NCBI RefSeq assembly: GCF_009796285.1 | Contig: NZ_CP047020.1 | Coordinates: 2,604,001-2,668,000 of the forward strand | Origin: Streptomyces broussonetiae | GTDB lineage: Bacteria > Actinomycetota > Actinomycetes > Streptomycetales > Streptomycetaceae | Direction: 5' to 3' | DNA length: 64,000 nt | In this document: piece after piece, positions 7,236 through 16,439 of the stretch | Layout: every line of letters begins with the position of its first letter | Numbering within the stretch: position 1 is the first letter of the stretch | Position numbers and translations under genes: made by a program | Notes under the pieces: model-generated | What the model was told of the DNA's origin: nothing | Databases searched by the model: none | The model's input: the letters and a program-made list of their open reading frames with translations, nothing else

Positions 7236-10200
7236 GCACAGTGTTGTTGTTGTCCACCGCCGACACGGACCTGCTGGCGGCCCGGGCCTCCGGCGCGGAC
7301 TACCGCATCGGCAACCCGACCCGGGTGGACGTCGGGCAGGAGCTGCCGGGGCTGCTCGAGGGTGCCGACCTGGCCGTCGTACGGCTCCTCGGCGGCAAGC
7401 GCGCCTGGGAGGACGGGCTCGCCGCGCTGAAGGCGGCCGGGATCCCCACCGTGCTGCTGGGCGGCGAGGCCGTGCCGGACGCGGAGCTGATGGCCGAGTC
7501 CTCGGTGCCGGCCGGCGTCGTCGCGGAGGCGCTCAAGTACCTGGTCGAGGGCGGTCCGGCGAACCTGCTGGAGCTGTCCCGGTTCCTGTCCGACACCGTG
7601 CTGCTGACCGGCGAGGGCTTCGAGGAGCCACGCAAGATGCCGGAGTACGGCGTCCACGGCGACCGTACGCTCGTCGACGGCCGGCCGACCGTCGGCGTGC
7701 TCTTCTACCGGGCGCACGAGCTGAGCGGCAACACCGCCTTCGTGGACACCCTGTGCGAGGCGATCGAGGCGAAGGGAGCCAACGCCCTGCCCGTGTACTG
7801 CGGTTCGCTGCGCGGAGCGGACGCCGGGCTGTACGAGCTGCTGGGCCGGGCCGACGCGCTGGTCGCCACCGTGCTCGCGGCAGGCGGCACGCACGCGTCG
7901 CAGGCCGCGGCGGGCGGTGACGAGGAGGCCTGGGACATCGGCGCGCTCGCCGATCTGGACATCCCCGTCCTGCAGGGGCTTTGCCTCACCTCCTCGCGGG
8001 CCGCCTGGAACGAGTCGGACGCCGCCCTGTCCCCCATGGACGCGGCGATGCAGGTCGCGATCCCGGAGTTCGACGGCCGTCTGATCACGGTGCCGTTCTC
8101 CTTCAAGGAGCAGGGCCCGGACGAGGTCCCGGTGTACGTCGCCGATCCGGAGCGGGCCGCGCGCGTGGCCGGAATCGCCCTGCGCCATGCGCGGTTGAAG
8201 CACAAGCCGAACGCCGAGAAGAAGATCGCCCTGGTCTTCACCGCGTACCCGACCAAGCACTCGCGCGTCGGCAACGCGGTCGGTCTGGACACGCCCGCGT
8301 CGGCGGTCCGGTTGCTCGACGCGCTCCGGGACGCGGGGTACGGGCTCACCGCATACCCCTCGGGCGGCGACGAGTTGATCCACCGGCTGATCGAGGCCGG
8401 CGGCCACGACGTCGAGTGGCTGACGGAGGAGCAACTGGCGGCGGCGCCGGCACGGGTGCCGCTGGCGGACTACCGGGCGTGGTTCGACAGGCTCGACCCG
8501 GACCTGAAGCAGGCCATGGTGGAGGCCTGGGGCGAGCCGCCGGGCAGCCTGTACGTGGACGGCGGGGACATCGTGCTCGCCTCCCTGCAGTTCGGGAACG
8601 TCGTCGTGATGATCCAGCCGCCGCGCGGCTTCGGCGAGAACCCGATCGCGATCTACCACGACCCCGACATGCCGCCCTCGCACCACTACATGGCGGCGTA
8701 CAGGTGGCTCGAGAACTCGTTCGGCGCGGACGCGATCGTGCACATGGGCAAGCACGGCACGATGGAGTGGCTGCCGGGCAAGGGGCTCGGGCTGAGCGCG
8801 GGGTGCGCCCCGGACGCGGTGCTCGGCGACCTGCCCCTGATCTACCCGTTCATCGTCAACGACCCCGGTGAGGGCACCCAGGCCAAGCGGCGCGGGCACG
8901 CCACGGTGGTCGACCACCTGGTGCCGCCGATGGCCCGCGCCGACACCTACGGCGACCTGGCCAAGCTGGAGCAGCTGCTGGACGAGTACGCGCTCGTCTC
9001 CGACCTGGACCCCACCAAGGCCCCGGCCGTACGCGCCCAGATCTGGACCCTGGTCAAGGCCGCCGAGCTGCACCACGACCTGCATGTGGACGAGCAGCCG
9101 CAGGACGCCGACTTCGACGAGTTCGTCATGCACATCGACGGCTATCTGTGCGAGATCAAGGACGTCCAGATCCGGGACGGTCTGCACATCCTGGGCGGCG
9201 GCCCGGTCGGCGAGCCGCGGGTGAACCTGGTGCTGGCCGTGCTGCGCGCGTCCCAAGTGTGGGGCGGGCAGGCGAACGCCCTGCCGGGTCTGCGCGCGTG
9301 CCTGGCGGACCATTTCGGTCTCGTCGAGAAGGAGTTGCTGGCCGAGCCCGGCGCCGCCGTGAAGCTGCCGGTCGAGCTGACGGACCTGGTTCAGGGTCCG
9401 GCTCGTACGGCCTCCGACGCGATCGACCTGCTCGAGCAGCTGTGCCGGCGGGTCGCGGAGGCCCTGGAGGCGCGGTCGTGGGACCGTACGGCCGTCCCCG
9501 TCGTGCTGCGGGACGCCCTCGGCACCCAGCTCCCGGACGCCGTCGCGGTGTTGGAGTTCGCCTGCGACGAGGTCGTTCCGCGTCTCGCCCGCACCACCGA
9601 CGAGATCGGCCACATCCTGCGGGCGCTGGACGGCGGTTACGTCCCGGCGGGTCCGTCGGGTTCTCCGACCCGAGGCCTGGTGAACGTCCTGCCGACCGGA
9701 CGCAACTTCTACTCCGTCGACCCCAAGGCCATTCCGTCCAGGCTGAGCTGGGAGGTCGGGCAGTCGCTCGCCGACTCGCTGGTGCAGCGGTACCTCCAGG
9801 ACACGGGCGAGTACCCGAAGTCCGTCGGCCTGACGGTGTGGGGCACCTCCGCCATGCGGACCCAGGGCGACGACATCGCCGAGATCCTGGCGCTGCTGGG
9901 CTGCCGTCCGGTGTGGGACGACGCCTCGCGCCGGGTGACGGGCTTCGAGATCGTTCCCCTGACGGAGCTGGGCCGACCGCGCATCGACGTCACGGTCCGC
10001 ATCTCCGGCTTCTTCCGGGACGCGTTCCCGCACGTCGTCGGCCTGATCGACGACGCCGTGCGAGCCGTGGCCGAGCTGGCCGAGCCGGCCGAGAGCAACT
10101 ACGTCAAGGCGCACGCAGACGAGGACACCGCCGAGCACGGTGACCGGCGGCGCGCCACGGCTCGTATCTTCGGCTCGAAGCCGGGCGCGTACGGCGCGGG

Positions 10201-10885
10201 ACTGCTGCCGCTGATCGACGCCCGCAACTGGCGCTCCGACGCCGACCTCGCCGAGGTGTACGCGGTCTGGGGCGGCTACGCCTACGGACGCGGGCTCGGC
10301 GGGCGGGCGGCGCGCGGCGACATGGAGACCGCGTTCAGGCGGATCGCGGTGGCGGCGAAGAACGTCGACACCCGCGAGCACGACCTGGTCGACGCGGACG
10401 ACTACTTCCAGTACCACGGTGGCATGGTGGCGATGGTCCGGCATCTGACCGGCGCCAACCCCGAGGCGTACGTCGGCGACAGCGCCGTACCGGACCAGGT
10501 GAGGACCCGCACGCTCGGCGAGGAGACCCACCGCGTCTTCCGGGCCCGCGTGGTCAACCCGCGCTGGATGGCGGCCATGCGCCGGCACGGTTACAAGGGC
10601 GCCTTCGAGATGGCGGCGACCGTGGACTACCTGTTCGGCTACGACGCCACCGCCGGCGTGGTGGACGACTGGATGTACGAGAAGCTCAGCGCGGAGTACG
10701 TCTTCGACCCGGAGAACCGGGACTTCATGAAGAAGTCCAACCCGTGGGCACTGCGCGGCATCACCGAACGACTGCTGGAGGCGGCGGACCGGGGCCTGTG
10801 GGCCGAGCCGGACGCGGACACGCTGGAGCGGCTGCGGGCCACCTACCTTGAGCTGGAAGGCGACTTGGAGGGCGACGACCAGTGA
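7232..10885 (+). CDS. cobN: Cobaltochelatase subunit CobN
   Basis: A 1217-residue subunit of the ATP-dependent cobaltochelatase, which inserts Co2+ into hydrogenobyrinic acid a,c-diamide in the cobalt-late pathway. It is homologous to magnesium chelatase ChlH. Family stretches seen include VFTAYPTKHSRVGNAVGLDT, MGKHGTMEWLPGKG and GLVNVLPTGRNFYSVDP. The length is normal for CobN. It begins with ATG overlapping the cobQ stop by 4 nt and ends overlapping the next gene by 4 nt. That gene supplies a ChlI/ChlD fusion rather than separate CobS and CobT, so CobN presumably works with it as ATPase partner. Confidence 0.96.
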   Translation: MSTVLLLSTADTDLLAARASGADYRIGNPTRVDVGQELPGLLEGADLAVVRLLGGKRAWEDGLAALKAAGIPTVLLGGEAVPDAELMAESSVPAGVVAEALKYLVEGGPANLLELSRFLSDTVLLTGEGFEEPRKMPEYGVHGDRTLVDGRPTVGVLFYRAHELSGNTAFVDTLCEAIEAKGANALPVYCGSLRGADAGLYELLGRADALVATVLAAGGTHASQAAAGGDEEAWDIGALADLDIPVLQGLCLTSSRAAWNESDAALSPMDAAMQVAIPEFDGRLITVPFSFKEQGPDEVPVYVADPERAARVAGIALRHARLKHKPNAEKKIALVFTAYPTKHSRVGNAVGLDTPASAVRLLDALRDAGYGLTAYPSGGDELIHRLIEAGGHDVEWLTEEQLAAAPARVPLADYRAWFDRLDPDLKQAMVEAWGEPPGSLYVDGGDIVLASLQFGNVVVMIQPPRGFGENPIAIYHDPDMPPSHHYMAAYRWLENSFGADAIVHMGKHGTMEWLPGKGLGLSAGCAPDAVLGDLPLIYPFIVNDPGEGTQAKRRGHATVVDHLVPPMARADTYGDLAKLEQLLDEYALVSDLDPTKAPAVRAQIWTLVKAAELHHDLHVDEQPQDADFDEFVMHIDGYLCEIKDVQIRDGLHILGGGPVGEPRVNLVLAVLRASQVWGGQANALPGLRACLADHFGLVEKELLAEPGAAVKLPVELTDLVQGPARTASDAIDLLEQLCRRVAEALEARSWDRTAVPVVLRDALGTQLPDAVAVLEFACDEVVPRLARTTDEIGHILRALDGGYVPAGPSGSPTRGLVNVLPTGRNFYSVDPKAIPSRLSWEVGQSLADSLVQRYLQDTGEYPKSVGLTVWGTSAMRTQGDDIAEILALLGCRPVWDDASRRVTGFEIVPLTELGRPRIDVTVRISGFFRDAFPHVVGLIDDAVRAVAELAEPAESNYVKAHADEDTAEHGDRRRATARIFGSKPGAYGAGLLPLIDARNWRSDADLAEVYAVWGGYAYGRGLGGRAARGDMETAFRRIAVAAKNVDTREHDLVDADDYFQYHGGMVAMVRHLTGANPEAYVGDSAVPDQVRTRTLGEETHRVFRARVVNPRWMAAMRRHGYKGAFEMAATVDYLFGYDATAGVVDDWMYEKLSAEYVFDPENRDFMKKSNPWALRGITERLLEAADRGLWAEPDADTLERLRATYLELEGDLEGDDQ

Positions 10886-12891
10886 CAACTCCCTTTCCTT
10901 TCACGGCTGTTGTCGGCCAGGACGACCTGCGGCTCGCGCTGCTGCTGAACGCGGTCAGTCCCGCCGTCGGTGGTGTGCTGGTGCGTGGCGAGAAGGGCAC
11001 GGCCAAGTCGACGGCGGTACGCGCCCTTTCGGCGCTGCTGCCCGAGGTGGCCGTCGTGCCCGGCTGTCGGTTCTCCTGCGACCCGGCGGCACCGGATCCG
11101 GCCTGCCCGGACGGTCCGCACGAGCCGGAAGGCGGCGTTCGAAGGCCCGCGCGGATGGTCGAACTGCCGGTCGGCGCCTCGGAGGACCGGCTGGTCGGCG
11201 CGCTGGACATCGAGCGGGCGCTCGCGGAGGGCGTGAAGGCGTTCGAGCCGGGCCTGCTGGCCGACGCGCACCGGGGCATCCTCTACGTCGACGAGGTCAA
11301 CCTCCTCCACGACCACCTGGTCGACCTGCTGCTGGACGCGGCGGCGATGGGTGCCTCGTACGTGGAGCGCGAGGGCGTCTCCGTGCGGCACGCGGCGCGC
11401 TTCCTGCTCGTCGGCACGATGAATCCCGAGGAGGGCGAGCTGCGGCCGCAGTTGCTGGACCGGTTCGGGCTCACCGTGGAGGTGGCCGCCTCCCGCGAGC
11501 CCGACCAGCGGGTGGAGGTCGTACGACGGCGGCTCGCGTACGACGACGATCCGGCCGGCTTCGCCGCCCGCTGGGCGGACGAGGAGGCAGCCGTACGGCA
11601 CCGGATCGTGGCGGCCCGGGAGTTGCTGCCGGGGGTGCGGCTGGGCGACGGTGCGCTGCGGCAGATCGCGGCGACCTGTGCGGCCTTCGAGGTGGACGGC
11701 ATGCGCGCCGACATCGTGATGGCGCGTACGGCGACCGCGCTGGCCGCGTGGGCCGGGCGGACGGACGTGCTCGCCGAGGACGTCCGGCAGGCGGCGCTGC
11801 TCGCGCTGCCGCACCGCAGGCGCCGCAACCCCTTCGACGCTCCCGGGCTCGACGAGGACAAGCTGGACGAGACCCTCGAGCAGTTCTCCGGCGAGAACGA
11901 CGGCGAGGACGATCCCGACCCGGACGGCCCAGGCGGGGGCGGCGGTCGGCCGCAGCCCGACTCCGGCCCCCGGGGTGACGGGGACACCGCCGCGCGGCCG
12001 GAGGCCGGCGAGGACGGGCAGCCGCAGGCGTCCGGCGCGCAGGAGCAGTCGGCGGTCCGCGCCGCCGAGCCGTTTCGCACCAAGGTGCTGAGCGTGCCCG
12101 GGATCGGTGAGGGTGCCGCCGGGCGGCGGTCGCGGGCGCGTACCGAGCACGGGCGGACCACCGGGGCCCGCCGGCCCCGGGGGACACTGACCAAGCTGCA
12201 TCTGGCCGCCACCGTGCAGGCCGCCGCCCCGCACCAGCGGGTGCGCGGCCGGTCCGGGCCGGGGCTGGTGATCCGCCGGGACGATCTGCGGCAGGCGACC
12301 CGGGAGGGCCGCGAGGGCAATCTCGTGCTGTTCGTGGTGGACGCCTCGGGGTCGATGGCGGCGCGGCAGCGGATGGGCGCGGTGAAAGGTGCCGTGCTGT
12401 CGCTGCTCCTCGACGCCTACCAGCGGCGGGACAAGGTGGGGCTGGTGACCTTCCGGGGATCCGGCGCCGACGTGGCGCTGCCGCCGACCTCGTCCGTCGA
12501 CGCCGCCGCCGTGCGGCTGGAGTCGCTGCCGACGGGCGGCCGTACCCCGCTGGCGGCCGGGCTGCTCAAGGCGCACGAGGTGCTGCGGGTGGAGCGGCTG
12601 CGGGATCCGGCGCGGCGGGCGCTGGTCGTGGTGGTGACCGACGGGCGGGCCACCGGCGGTCCGGAGCCGGTCGCGCTGGCCGGGCGGGCGGCGCGGCTGT
12701 TCGCGGCCGACCAGGTCGCCTGCGTGGTCGTGGACTGCGAGTCGGGTCCGGTGCGGCTGGGGCTCGCCGGGCAGCTCGCGGGCGAGCTGGGCGCCGCGGC
12801 CGTCACGCTGGACGAGCTGCGGGCCGACTCGATCGCCGGGCTGGTCAGGGATGTGCAGGGGACGCAGAGGGCACCGAGGAGGGCCGCGTAA
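10882..12891 (+). CDS. ChlI-ChlD fusion ATPase, likely partner of CobN
   Basis: A 669-residue protein fusing an AAA+ ATPase and a von Willebrand factor A domain, as in magnesium chelatase subunits ChlI and ChlD. The N-terminal part has a Walker A motif GEKGTAKST near residue 36 and a Walker B motif ILYVDEVNLL near residue 135. Residues about 333-420 form an acidic, Gly/Pro-rich linker (GENDGEDDPDPD). The C-terminal part carries the MIDAS motif DASGSM near residue 487 in an integrin-I-type domain. The organism is not expected to make chlorophyll, so the likely role is powering cobalt insertion by CobN, whose gene overlaps this one by 4 nt. Start is GTG. Annotations as magnesium chelatase would be misleading. 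Confidence 0.9.
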   Translation: MTTPFPFTAVVGQDDLRLALLLNAVSPAVGGVLVRGEKGTAKSTAVRALSALLPEVAVVPGCRFSCDPAAPDPACPDGPHEPEGGVRRPARMVELPVGASEDRLVGALDIERALAEGVKAFEPGLLADAHRGILYVDEVNLLHDHLVDLLLDAAAMGASYVEREGVSVRHAARFLLVGTMNPEEGELRPQLLDRFGLTVEVAASREPDQRVEVVRRRLAYDDDPAGFAARWADEEAAVRHRIVAARELLPGVRLGDGALRQIAATCAAFEVDGMRADIVMARTATALAAWAGRTDVLAEDVRQAALLALPHRRRRNPFDAPGLDEDKLDETLEQFSGENDGEDDPDPDGPGGGGGRPQPDSGPRGDGDTAARPEAGEDGQPQASGAQEQSAVRAAEPFRTKVLSVPGIGEGAAGRRSRARTEHGRTTGARRPRGTLTKLHLAATVQAAAPHQRVRGRSGPGLVIRRDDLRQATREGREGNLVLFVVDASGSMAARQRMGAVKGAVLSLLLDAYQRRDKVGLVTFRGSGADVALPPTSSVDAAAVRLESLPTGGRTPLAAGLLKAHEVLRVERLRDPARRALVVVVTDGRATGGPEPVALAGRAARLFAADQVACVVVDCESGPVRLGLAGQLAGELGAAAVTLDELRADSIAGLVRDVQGTQRAPRRAA

Positions 12892-13499
12892 TGCCACAGG
12901 GACAGCCAAGTGTCGTACCGGACGACGGACTGACGACACGTCAGCGCCGTAACCGTCCGCTGGTCGTCGTGCACACCGGCGTCGGCAAGGGCAAGTCCAC
13001 CGCCGCGTTCGGGCTCGCGCTGCGCGCCTGGAACCAGGGGTGGCCCATCGGGGTGTTCCAGTTCGTCAAGTCGGCGAAGTGGAAGGTCGGCGAGGAGAAC
13101 GCGCTGCGCGTGCTCGGCGCCTCCGGCGAGGGCGGCAGCGTCGCCTGGCACAAGATGGGCGAGGGCTGGTCGTGGGTCCAGCGGGACCTTCAGGGGGACA
13201 ACGCCAGCAACGAGGAGAAGGCCCGGGAGGGCTGGGAGCAGGTCAAGCGGGACCTGACCGCCGAGACCTACCGGCTGTACGTGCTGGACGAGTTCGCGTA
13301 CCCCATGCACTGGGGATGGGTGGACACCGATGAGGTCGTGGAGGTGCTGCGGAACCGGCCGGGCACCCAGCATGTGGTGATCACCGGGCGGAACGCGCCG
13401 CAGAAGCTGGTGGACTTCGCGGATCTGGTGACCGACATGTCCAAGGTGAAGCACCCCATGGACGTCGGCCAGAAGGGCCAGAAGGGCATCGAGTGGTGA
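12891..13499 (+). CDS. cobO: Cob(I)yrinic acid a,c-diamide adenosyltransferase CobO
   Basis: A 202-residue enzyme of the CobA/CobO/BtuR type that transfers the 5'-deoxyadenosyl group of ATP to the corrin cobalt. The P-loop HTGVGKGKST sits at about residues 25-34, and the strand VLDEFAY (about residue 130) and the motif TGRNAP (about residue 163) match the family. The ATG shares one base with the stop of the preceding gene. The roughly 20-residue N-terminal extension before the P-loop is usual. It works between cobalt insertion by CobN and amidation by CobQ, both encoded just upstream. Confidence 0.95.
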   Translation: MPQGQPSVVPDDGLTTRQRRNRPLVVVHTGVGKGKSTAAFGLALRAWNQGWPIGVFQFVKSAKWKVGEENALRVLGASGEGGSVAWHKMGEGWSWVQRDLQGDNASNEEKAREGWEQVKRDLTAETYRLYVLDEFAYPMHWGWVDTDEVVEVLRNRPGTQHVVITGRNAPQKLVDFADLVTDMSKVKHPMDVGQKGQKGIEW

Positions 13500-14845
13500 T
13501 GTCGTCGGTGCCACGGCTGGTCGTCGCCGCGCCCTCGTCGGGCAGCGGCAAGACCACCGTGGCCACGGGGCTGATGGCCGCGTTCGCCGCGCGGGGACTG
13601 GCCGTGTCCCCGCACAAGGTCGGGCCGGACTACATCGACCCCGGGTACCACGCGCTCGCGACCGGGCGGCCGGGGCGCAATCTGGACGCGTACCTGTGCG
13701 GGCCGGAGCTGATCGCTCCGCTGTTCCTGCACGGGGTGCGCGGGTGTGACCTCGCCGTGGTCGAGGGCGTGATGGGGCTGTACGACGGGGCGGCGGGGGA
13801 GGGCGAGCTGGCCTCCACCGCCCAGGTGGCCAAGCTGCTGCGGGCGCCGGTGGTGCTGGTGGTCGACGCGTCCTCGCAGTCGCGTTCGGTGGCGGCGCTG
13901 GTGCATGGCTTCGCCTCCTGGGATCCGCAGGTGCGGCTCGGGGGCGTGATCCTCAACAAGGTCGGGTCCGACCGGCACGAGGAGCTGCTCCGGGAGGCGT
14001 TGGATGCGGCCGGGGTGCCTGTGCTGGGAGTGCTGCGCAGGGTTCCCCAGGTGGACACTCCGTCGCGGCATCTCGGGCTGGTCCCGGTCGCCGAGCGACG
14101 CACCGACGCCGTGGACGCGGTGGCGGCGATGGCCGCCCAGGTCGAGCAGGGGTGCGATCTCGAAGCCCTGGCCGCACTGGCTCGCAGCGCGGGAGTGCTG
14201 TCGGACGCCCCCTGGGATCCGCCCGTGACCGCGACGGGCATGCGTGCGGTGGTTGCCGTTGCCGGTGGTGCCGCCTTCACCTTCTCCTACGCCGAGCACA
14301 CCGAACTGCTCACCGCCGCAGGCGCCGAGGTCGTCCCCTTCGATCCGCTGCGCGACGAGCAACTGCCGGACAATACGGCCGGGTTGGTCATCGGGGGCGG
14401 TTTCCCCGAGATGTACGCCGGTGAGCTGTCCGCCAACGAACCGCTGCGCAGGGCCGTCGCCGAACTGGCCCTCGGCGGTGCCCCGGTGGCGGCCGAGTGC
14501 GCCGGACTGCTCTATCTGTGCCGGGAGTTGGACGGCAGCCCCATGTGCGGCGTGCTGGACGCCGCCGCGCGGATGACGCAACGGCTCACTCTGGGCTATC
14601 GGGATGCCGTGGCCGTCGGGGACAGTGTGCTGGCCGTCGCCGGGACGCGGATGCGGGGGCACGAGTTCCACCGCACGGTCGTGGAGCCCGGCGCCGGTGC
14701 CGCTCCCGCCTGGGGTGTGCGGACGCCGGTGCGACGGGTGGAAGGTTTCGTACAGCAGGGCGTGCACGCGAGTTATGTGCATACGCACTGGGCGTCCCGG
14801 CCCGGTGTCGCCCGTCGGTTCGTGGAGAGGTGCCGGACGTCATGA
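13493..14845 (+). CDS. cobB: Cobyrinic/hydrogenobyrinic acid a,c-diamide synthase CobB
   Basis: A 450-residue glutamine-dependent amidotransferase that amidates the a and c carboxyls. The N-terminal P-loop is SSGSGKTTV, followed by KVGPDYIDPGYH and the VVEGVMGLYDG motif of the CobB/CobQ superfamily. The C-terminal glutamine amidotransferase domain has VIGGGFPEMYA, the nucleophile region AECAGLLYLC and GHEFHRT. Three possible starts lie together: GTG 13493, GTG 13496 (which gives a GTGA overlap) and ATG 13499. AAGGG at 13482-13486 favours one of the GTGs. It overlaps cobI by 4 nt at its end. Confidence 0.95.
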   Translation: MVMSSVPRLVVAAPSSGSGKTTVATGLMAAFAARGLAVSPHKVGPDYIDPGYHALATGRPGRNLDAYLCGPELIAPLFLHGVRGCDLAVVEGVMGLYDGAAGEGELASTAQVAKLLRAPVVLVVDASSQSRSVAALVHGFASWDPQVRLGGVILNKVGSDRHEELLREALDAAGVPVLGVLRRVPQVDTPSRHLGLVPVAERRTDAVDAVAAMAAQVEQGCDLEALAALARSAGVLSDAPWDPPVTATGMRAVVAVAGGAAFTFSYAEHTELLTAAGAEVVPFDPLRDEQLPDNTAGLVIGGGFPEMYAGELSANEPLRRAVAELALGGAPVAAECAGLLYLCRELDGSPMCGVLDAAARMTQRLTLGYRDAVAVGDSVLAVAGTRMRGHEFHRTVVEPGAGAAPAWGVRTPVRRVEGFVQQGVHASYVHTHWASRPGVARRFVERCRTS

Positions 14846-15573
14846 GCAGCAGGCTGATCGGAATCGGGGTCGGTCCCGGCGATCCGGAACTGGTGACCGT
14901 CAAGGGGGTCAACGCGCTGCGCGCCGCCGAGGTCGTCGTCGTACCGGTGATGGACACCGGTGAGCGGGGACGGGCCGAGGCGACCGTGTTGCACTACGTG
15001 CCCGAGGAGAAGGTCGTCCGGGTGGTGTTCGCGCTCAACGAGCGGACCGACCGGGCGCGCCGGGAGGCGGCCTGGGACGCGGCGGGCGGGCGGGTCGCCG
15101 AGCTGCTGAGGCGGCATGCGTCCGTCGCCTTCGCCACCATCGGCGATCCCAACGTGTACTCGACGTTCACGTATCTCGCGCAGACGATCACCGAGCTGGT
15201 GCCGGACGTCGTCGTCGAGACCGTGCCCGGGATCACCGCGATGCAGGATCTGGCGGCGCGCTCCGGTGCGGTGCTGACCGAGGGCACCGAGCCGCTGACG
15301 CTGGTGCCGGTGACGGCGGGTTCGGCGGTGCTCAAGGACGCGCTGGCCGGGCCGGGCACCGTGGTGGCGTACAAGTTCGGGCGGCAGGCCGCCGAGGTCG
15401 CCGAGGCGCTCGCGCGGACCGGGCGGCTCGGGGACGCCGTGTGGGGGTCGGCGCTGGGGCTGGCGGAGGAGTCGGTGCGGCCGGCAGCCGAGCTGGACGG
15501 GACGCCGTTGCCGTACCTGTCGACGCTGATCGCGCCGCCGCGCCGCGACGGCGGGCGGGGCGGGAAACTGTGA
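14842..15573 (+). CDS. cobI: Precorrin-2 C20-methyltransferase CobI
   Basis: A 243-residue SAM-dependent tetrapyrrole methylase that methylates C20 of precorrin-2 (or cobalt-factor II for the CbiL type). The N-terminal GVGPGDPELVTVKG is the family SAM/substrate loop, ATIGDPNVYST is the second signature, and VPGITAMQDLAA the third. The ATG overlaps the cobB stop as ATGA. It is the last gene of the riboswitch-headed series, and a convergent ZIP gene ends only 14 nt further on. Whether it uses a metal-free or a cobalt-bearing substrate cannot be told by eye, since CobI and CbiL are close relatives. Confidence 0.94.
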   Translation: MSSRLIGIGVGPGDPELVTVKGVNALRAAEVVVVPVMDTGERGRAEATVLHYVPEEKVVRVVFALNERTDRARREAAWDAAGGRVAELLRRHASVAFATIGDPNVYSTFTYLAQTITELVPDVVVETVPGITAMQDLAARSGAVLTEGTEPLTLVPVTAGSAVLKDALAGPGTVVAYKFGRQAAEVAEALARTGRLGDAVWGSALGLAEESVRPAAELDGTPLPYLSTLIAPPRRDGGRGGKL

Positions 15574-15587
15574 ACCGTCCGGTCGGG

Positions 15588-16322
15588 TCAGCCGCCGGAG
15601 ATGCCGACCACGAGCCAGATGAAGGCCGCACCGGCCACCGTGCACAGCAGGGTGGAGCGTGCGGGGTGCTCGTGGTGGGCCTCGGGCAGGATCTCGGCGG
15701 CGGCGAGGTAGAGCAGCACACCGCCGAAGAGGCCCAGATAGCCGCCGAGCACCGGTTCGGGGATGTGGACGAAGGCCGTCGACAGCGCGCCCACCAGCGG
15801 TGCGCAGGCATCGGCCACCAGCATCGCCACGGCCCGGCGGCGGGCGTTGCCGTACAGGCTCGTGATGGTGAAGGTGTTGAAGCCGTCGGCGAAGTCGTGG
15901 GCGATCACGGCGAGCGCGACGGACGCGCCCATGCCGCCGCCCACCTGGAAGGCCGCGCCGATCGCCACGCCGTCCATGACGCTGTGGCCCACCATGGCCG
16001 CGGCCGCCGTCAGGCCGACCTCGGGCGCCCGGTGGCCCAGTCCCTCGTCGCCGCCGTGGGCGGCCTGGCGCGCGGCCAGCGTGCGTTCCACCAGATGGGC
16101 CAGGAGGAAGCCTGCCACGAAGAGCAGCAGGGCGGCGGGTACGCCGAAGACCTCGCGGTCGGCGGCGTGCAGCGCCTCCGGCAGCAGGTCCAGGCCGACC
16201 ACGCCGAGCATCAGACCGCCGGCCAGGCCCAGGACCAGGTGCCGCCGGTCGGTCACACGCTGTGCCGTCCAGCCGCCGGCCAGCGTCATCAGGAACGCGC
16301 CGAGCGCGACGAAGACCGCCAT
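15588..16322 (-). CDS. ZIP-family metal transporter between the cobalamin gene blocks
   Basis: A 244-residue inner-membrane protein with about eight hydrophobic helices, of the ZIP family of divalent metal importers. The two metal-site helices are recognisable as VGHSVMDGVAIGAAF and VIAHDFADGFNTF. Each carries the His and Asp residues where typical ZIPs have HN..EG. A second His-rich spot, EAHHEHPA, lies near the C-terminus. The gene is convergent with cobI (14-nt gap) and divergent from cobM (117-nt gap), so it sits inside the cobalamin locus on the other strand. No CbiMNQO or NiCoT gene is visible nearby. Import of Co2+ for CobN is therefore plausible but unproven; zinc or iron are the usual ZIP substrates. 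Confidence 0.88.
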   Translation of the reverse strand: MAVFVALGAFLMTLAGGWTAQRVTDRRHLVLGLAGGLMLGVVGLDLLPEALHAADREVFGVPAALLLFVAGFLLAHLVERTLAARQAAHGGDEGLGHRAPEVGLTAAAAMVGHSVMDGVAIGAAFQVGGGMGASVALAVIAHDFADGFNTFTITSLYGNARRRAVAMLVADACAPLVGALSTAFVHIPEPVLGGYLGLFGGVLLYLAAAEILPEAHHEHPARSTLLCTVAGAAFIWLVVGISGG

Positions 16323-16439
16323 AGGCCTTTGCTATCCGATCGAGGGGCCTTCGCGCACATCCGGCGCCTCACATATCGCCCCACACTCTGACATTTCACT
16401 GCTTCTGCTGTGTGTTTTCCGTACGAGAGGACCTTCCCC

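Noticed and set aside
6389..10888. A 1499-residue open frame on the minus strand opposite cobQ and cobN
   Set aside because: It is a shadow of the strongly conserved plus-strand genes; its sequence is Arg/Val/Gly/His-rich with no recognisable domain.
10882..12891. Magnesium chelatase for chlorophyll synthesis
   Set aside because: It overlaps cobN and sits in a cobalamin series; nothing else for chlorophyll is present.
16323..16439. A Zur box or second B12 riboswitch between the ZIP gene and cobM
   Set aside because: I found neither the TGAAAATG-type palindrome nor the riboswitch core sequences in these 117 nt.
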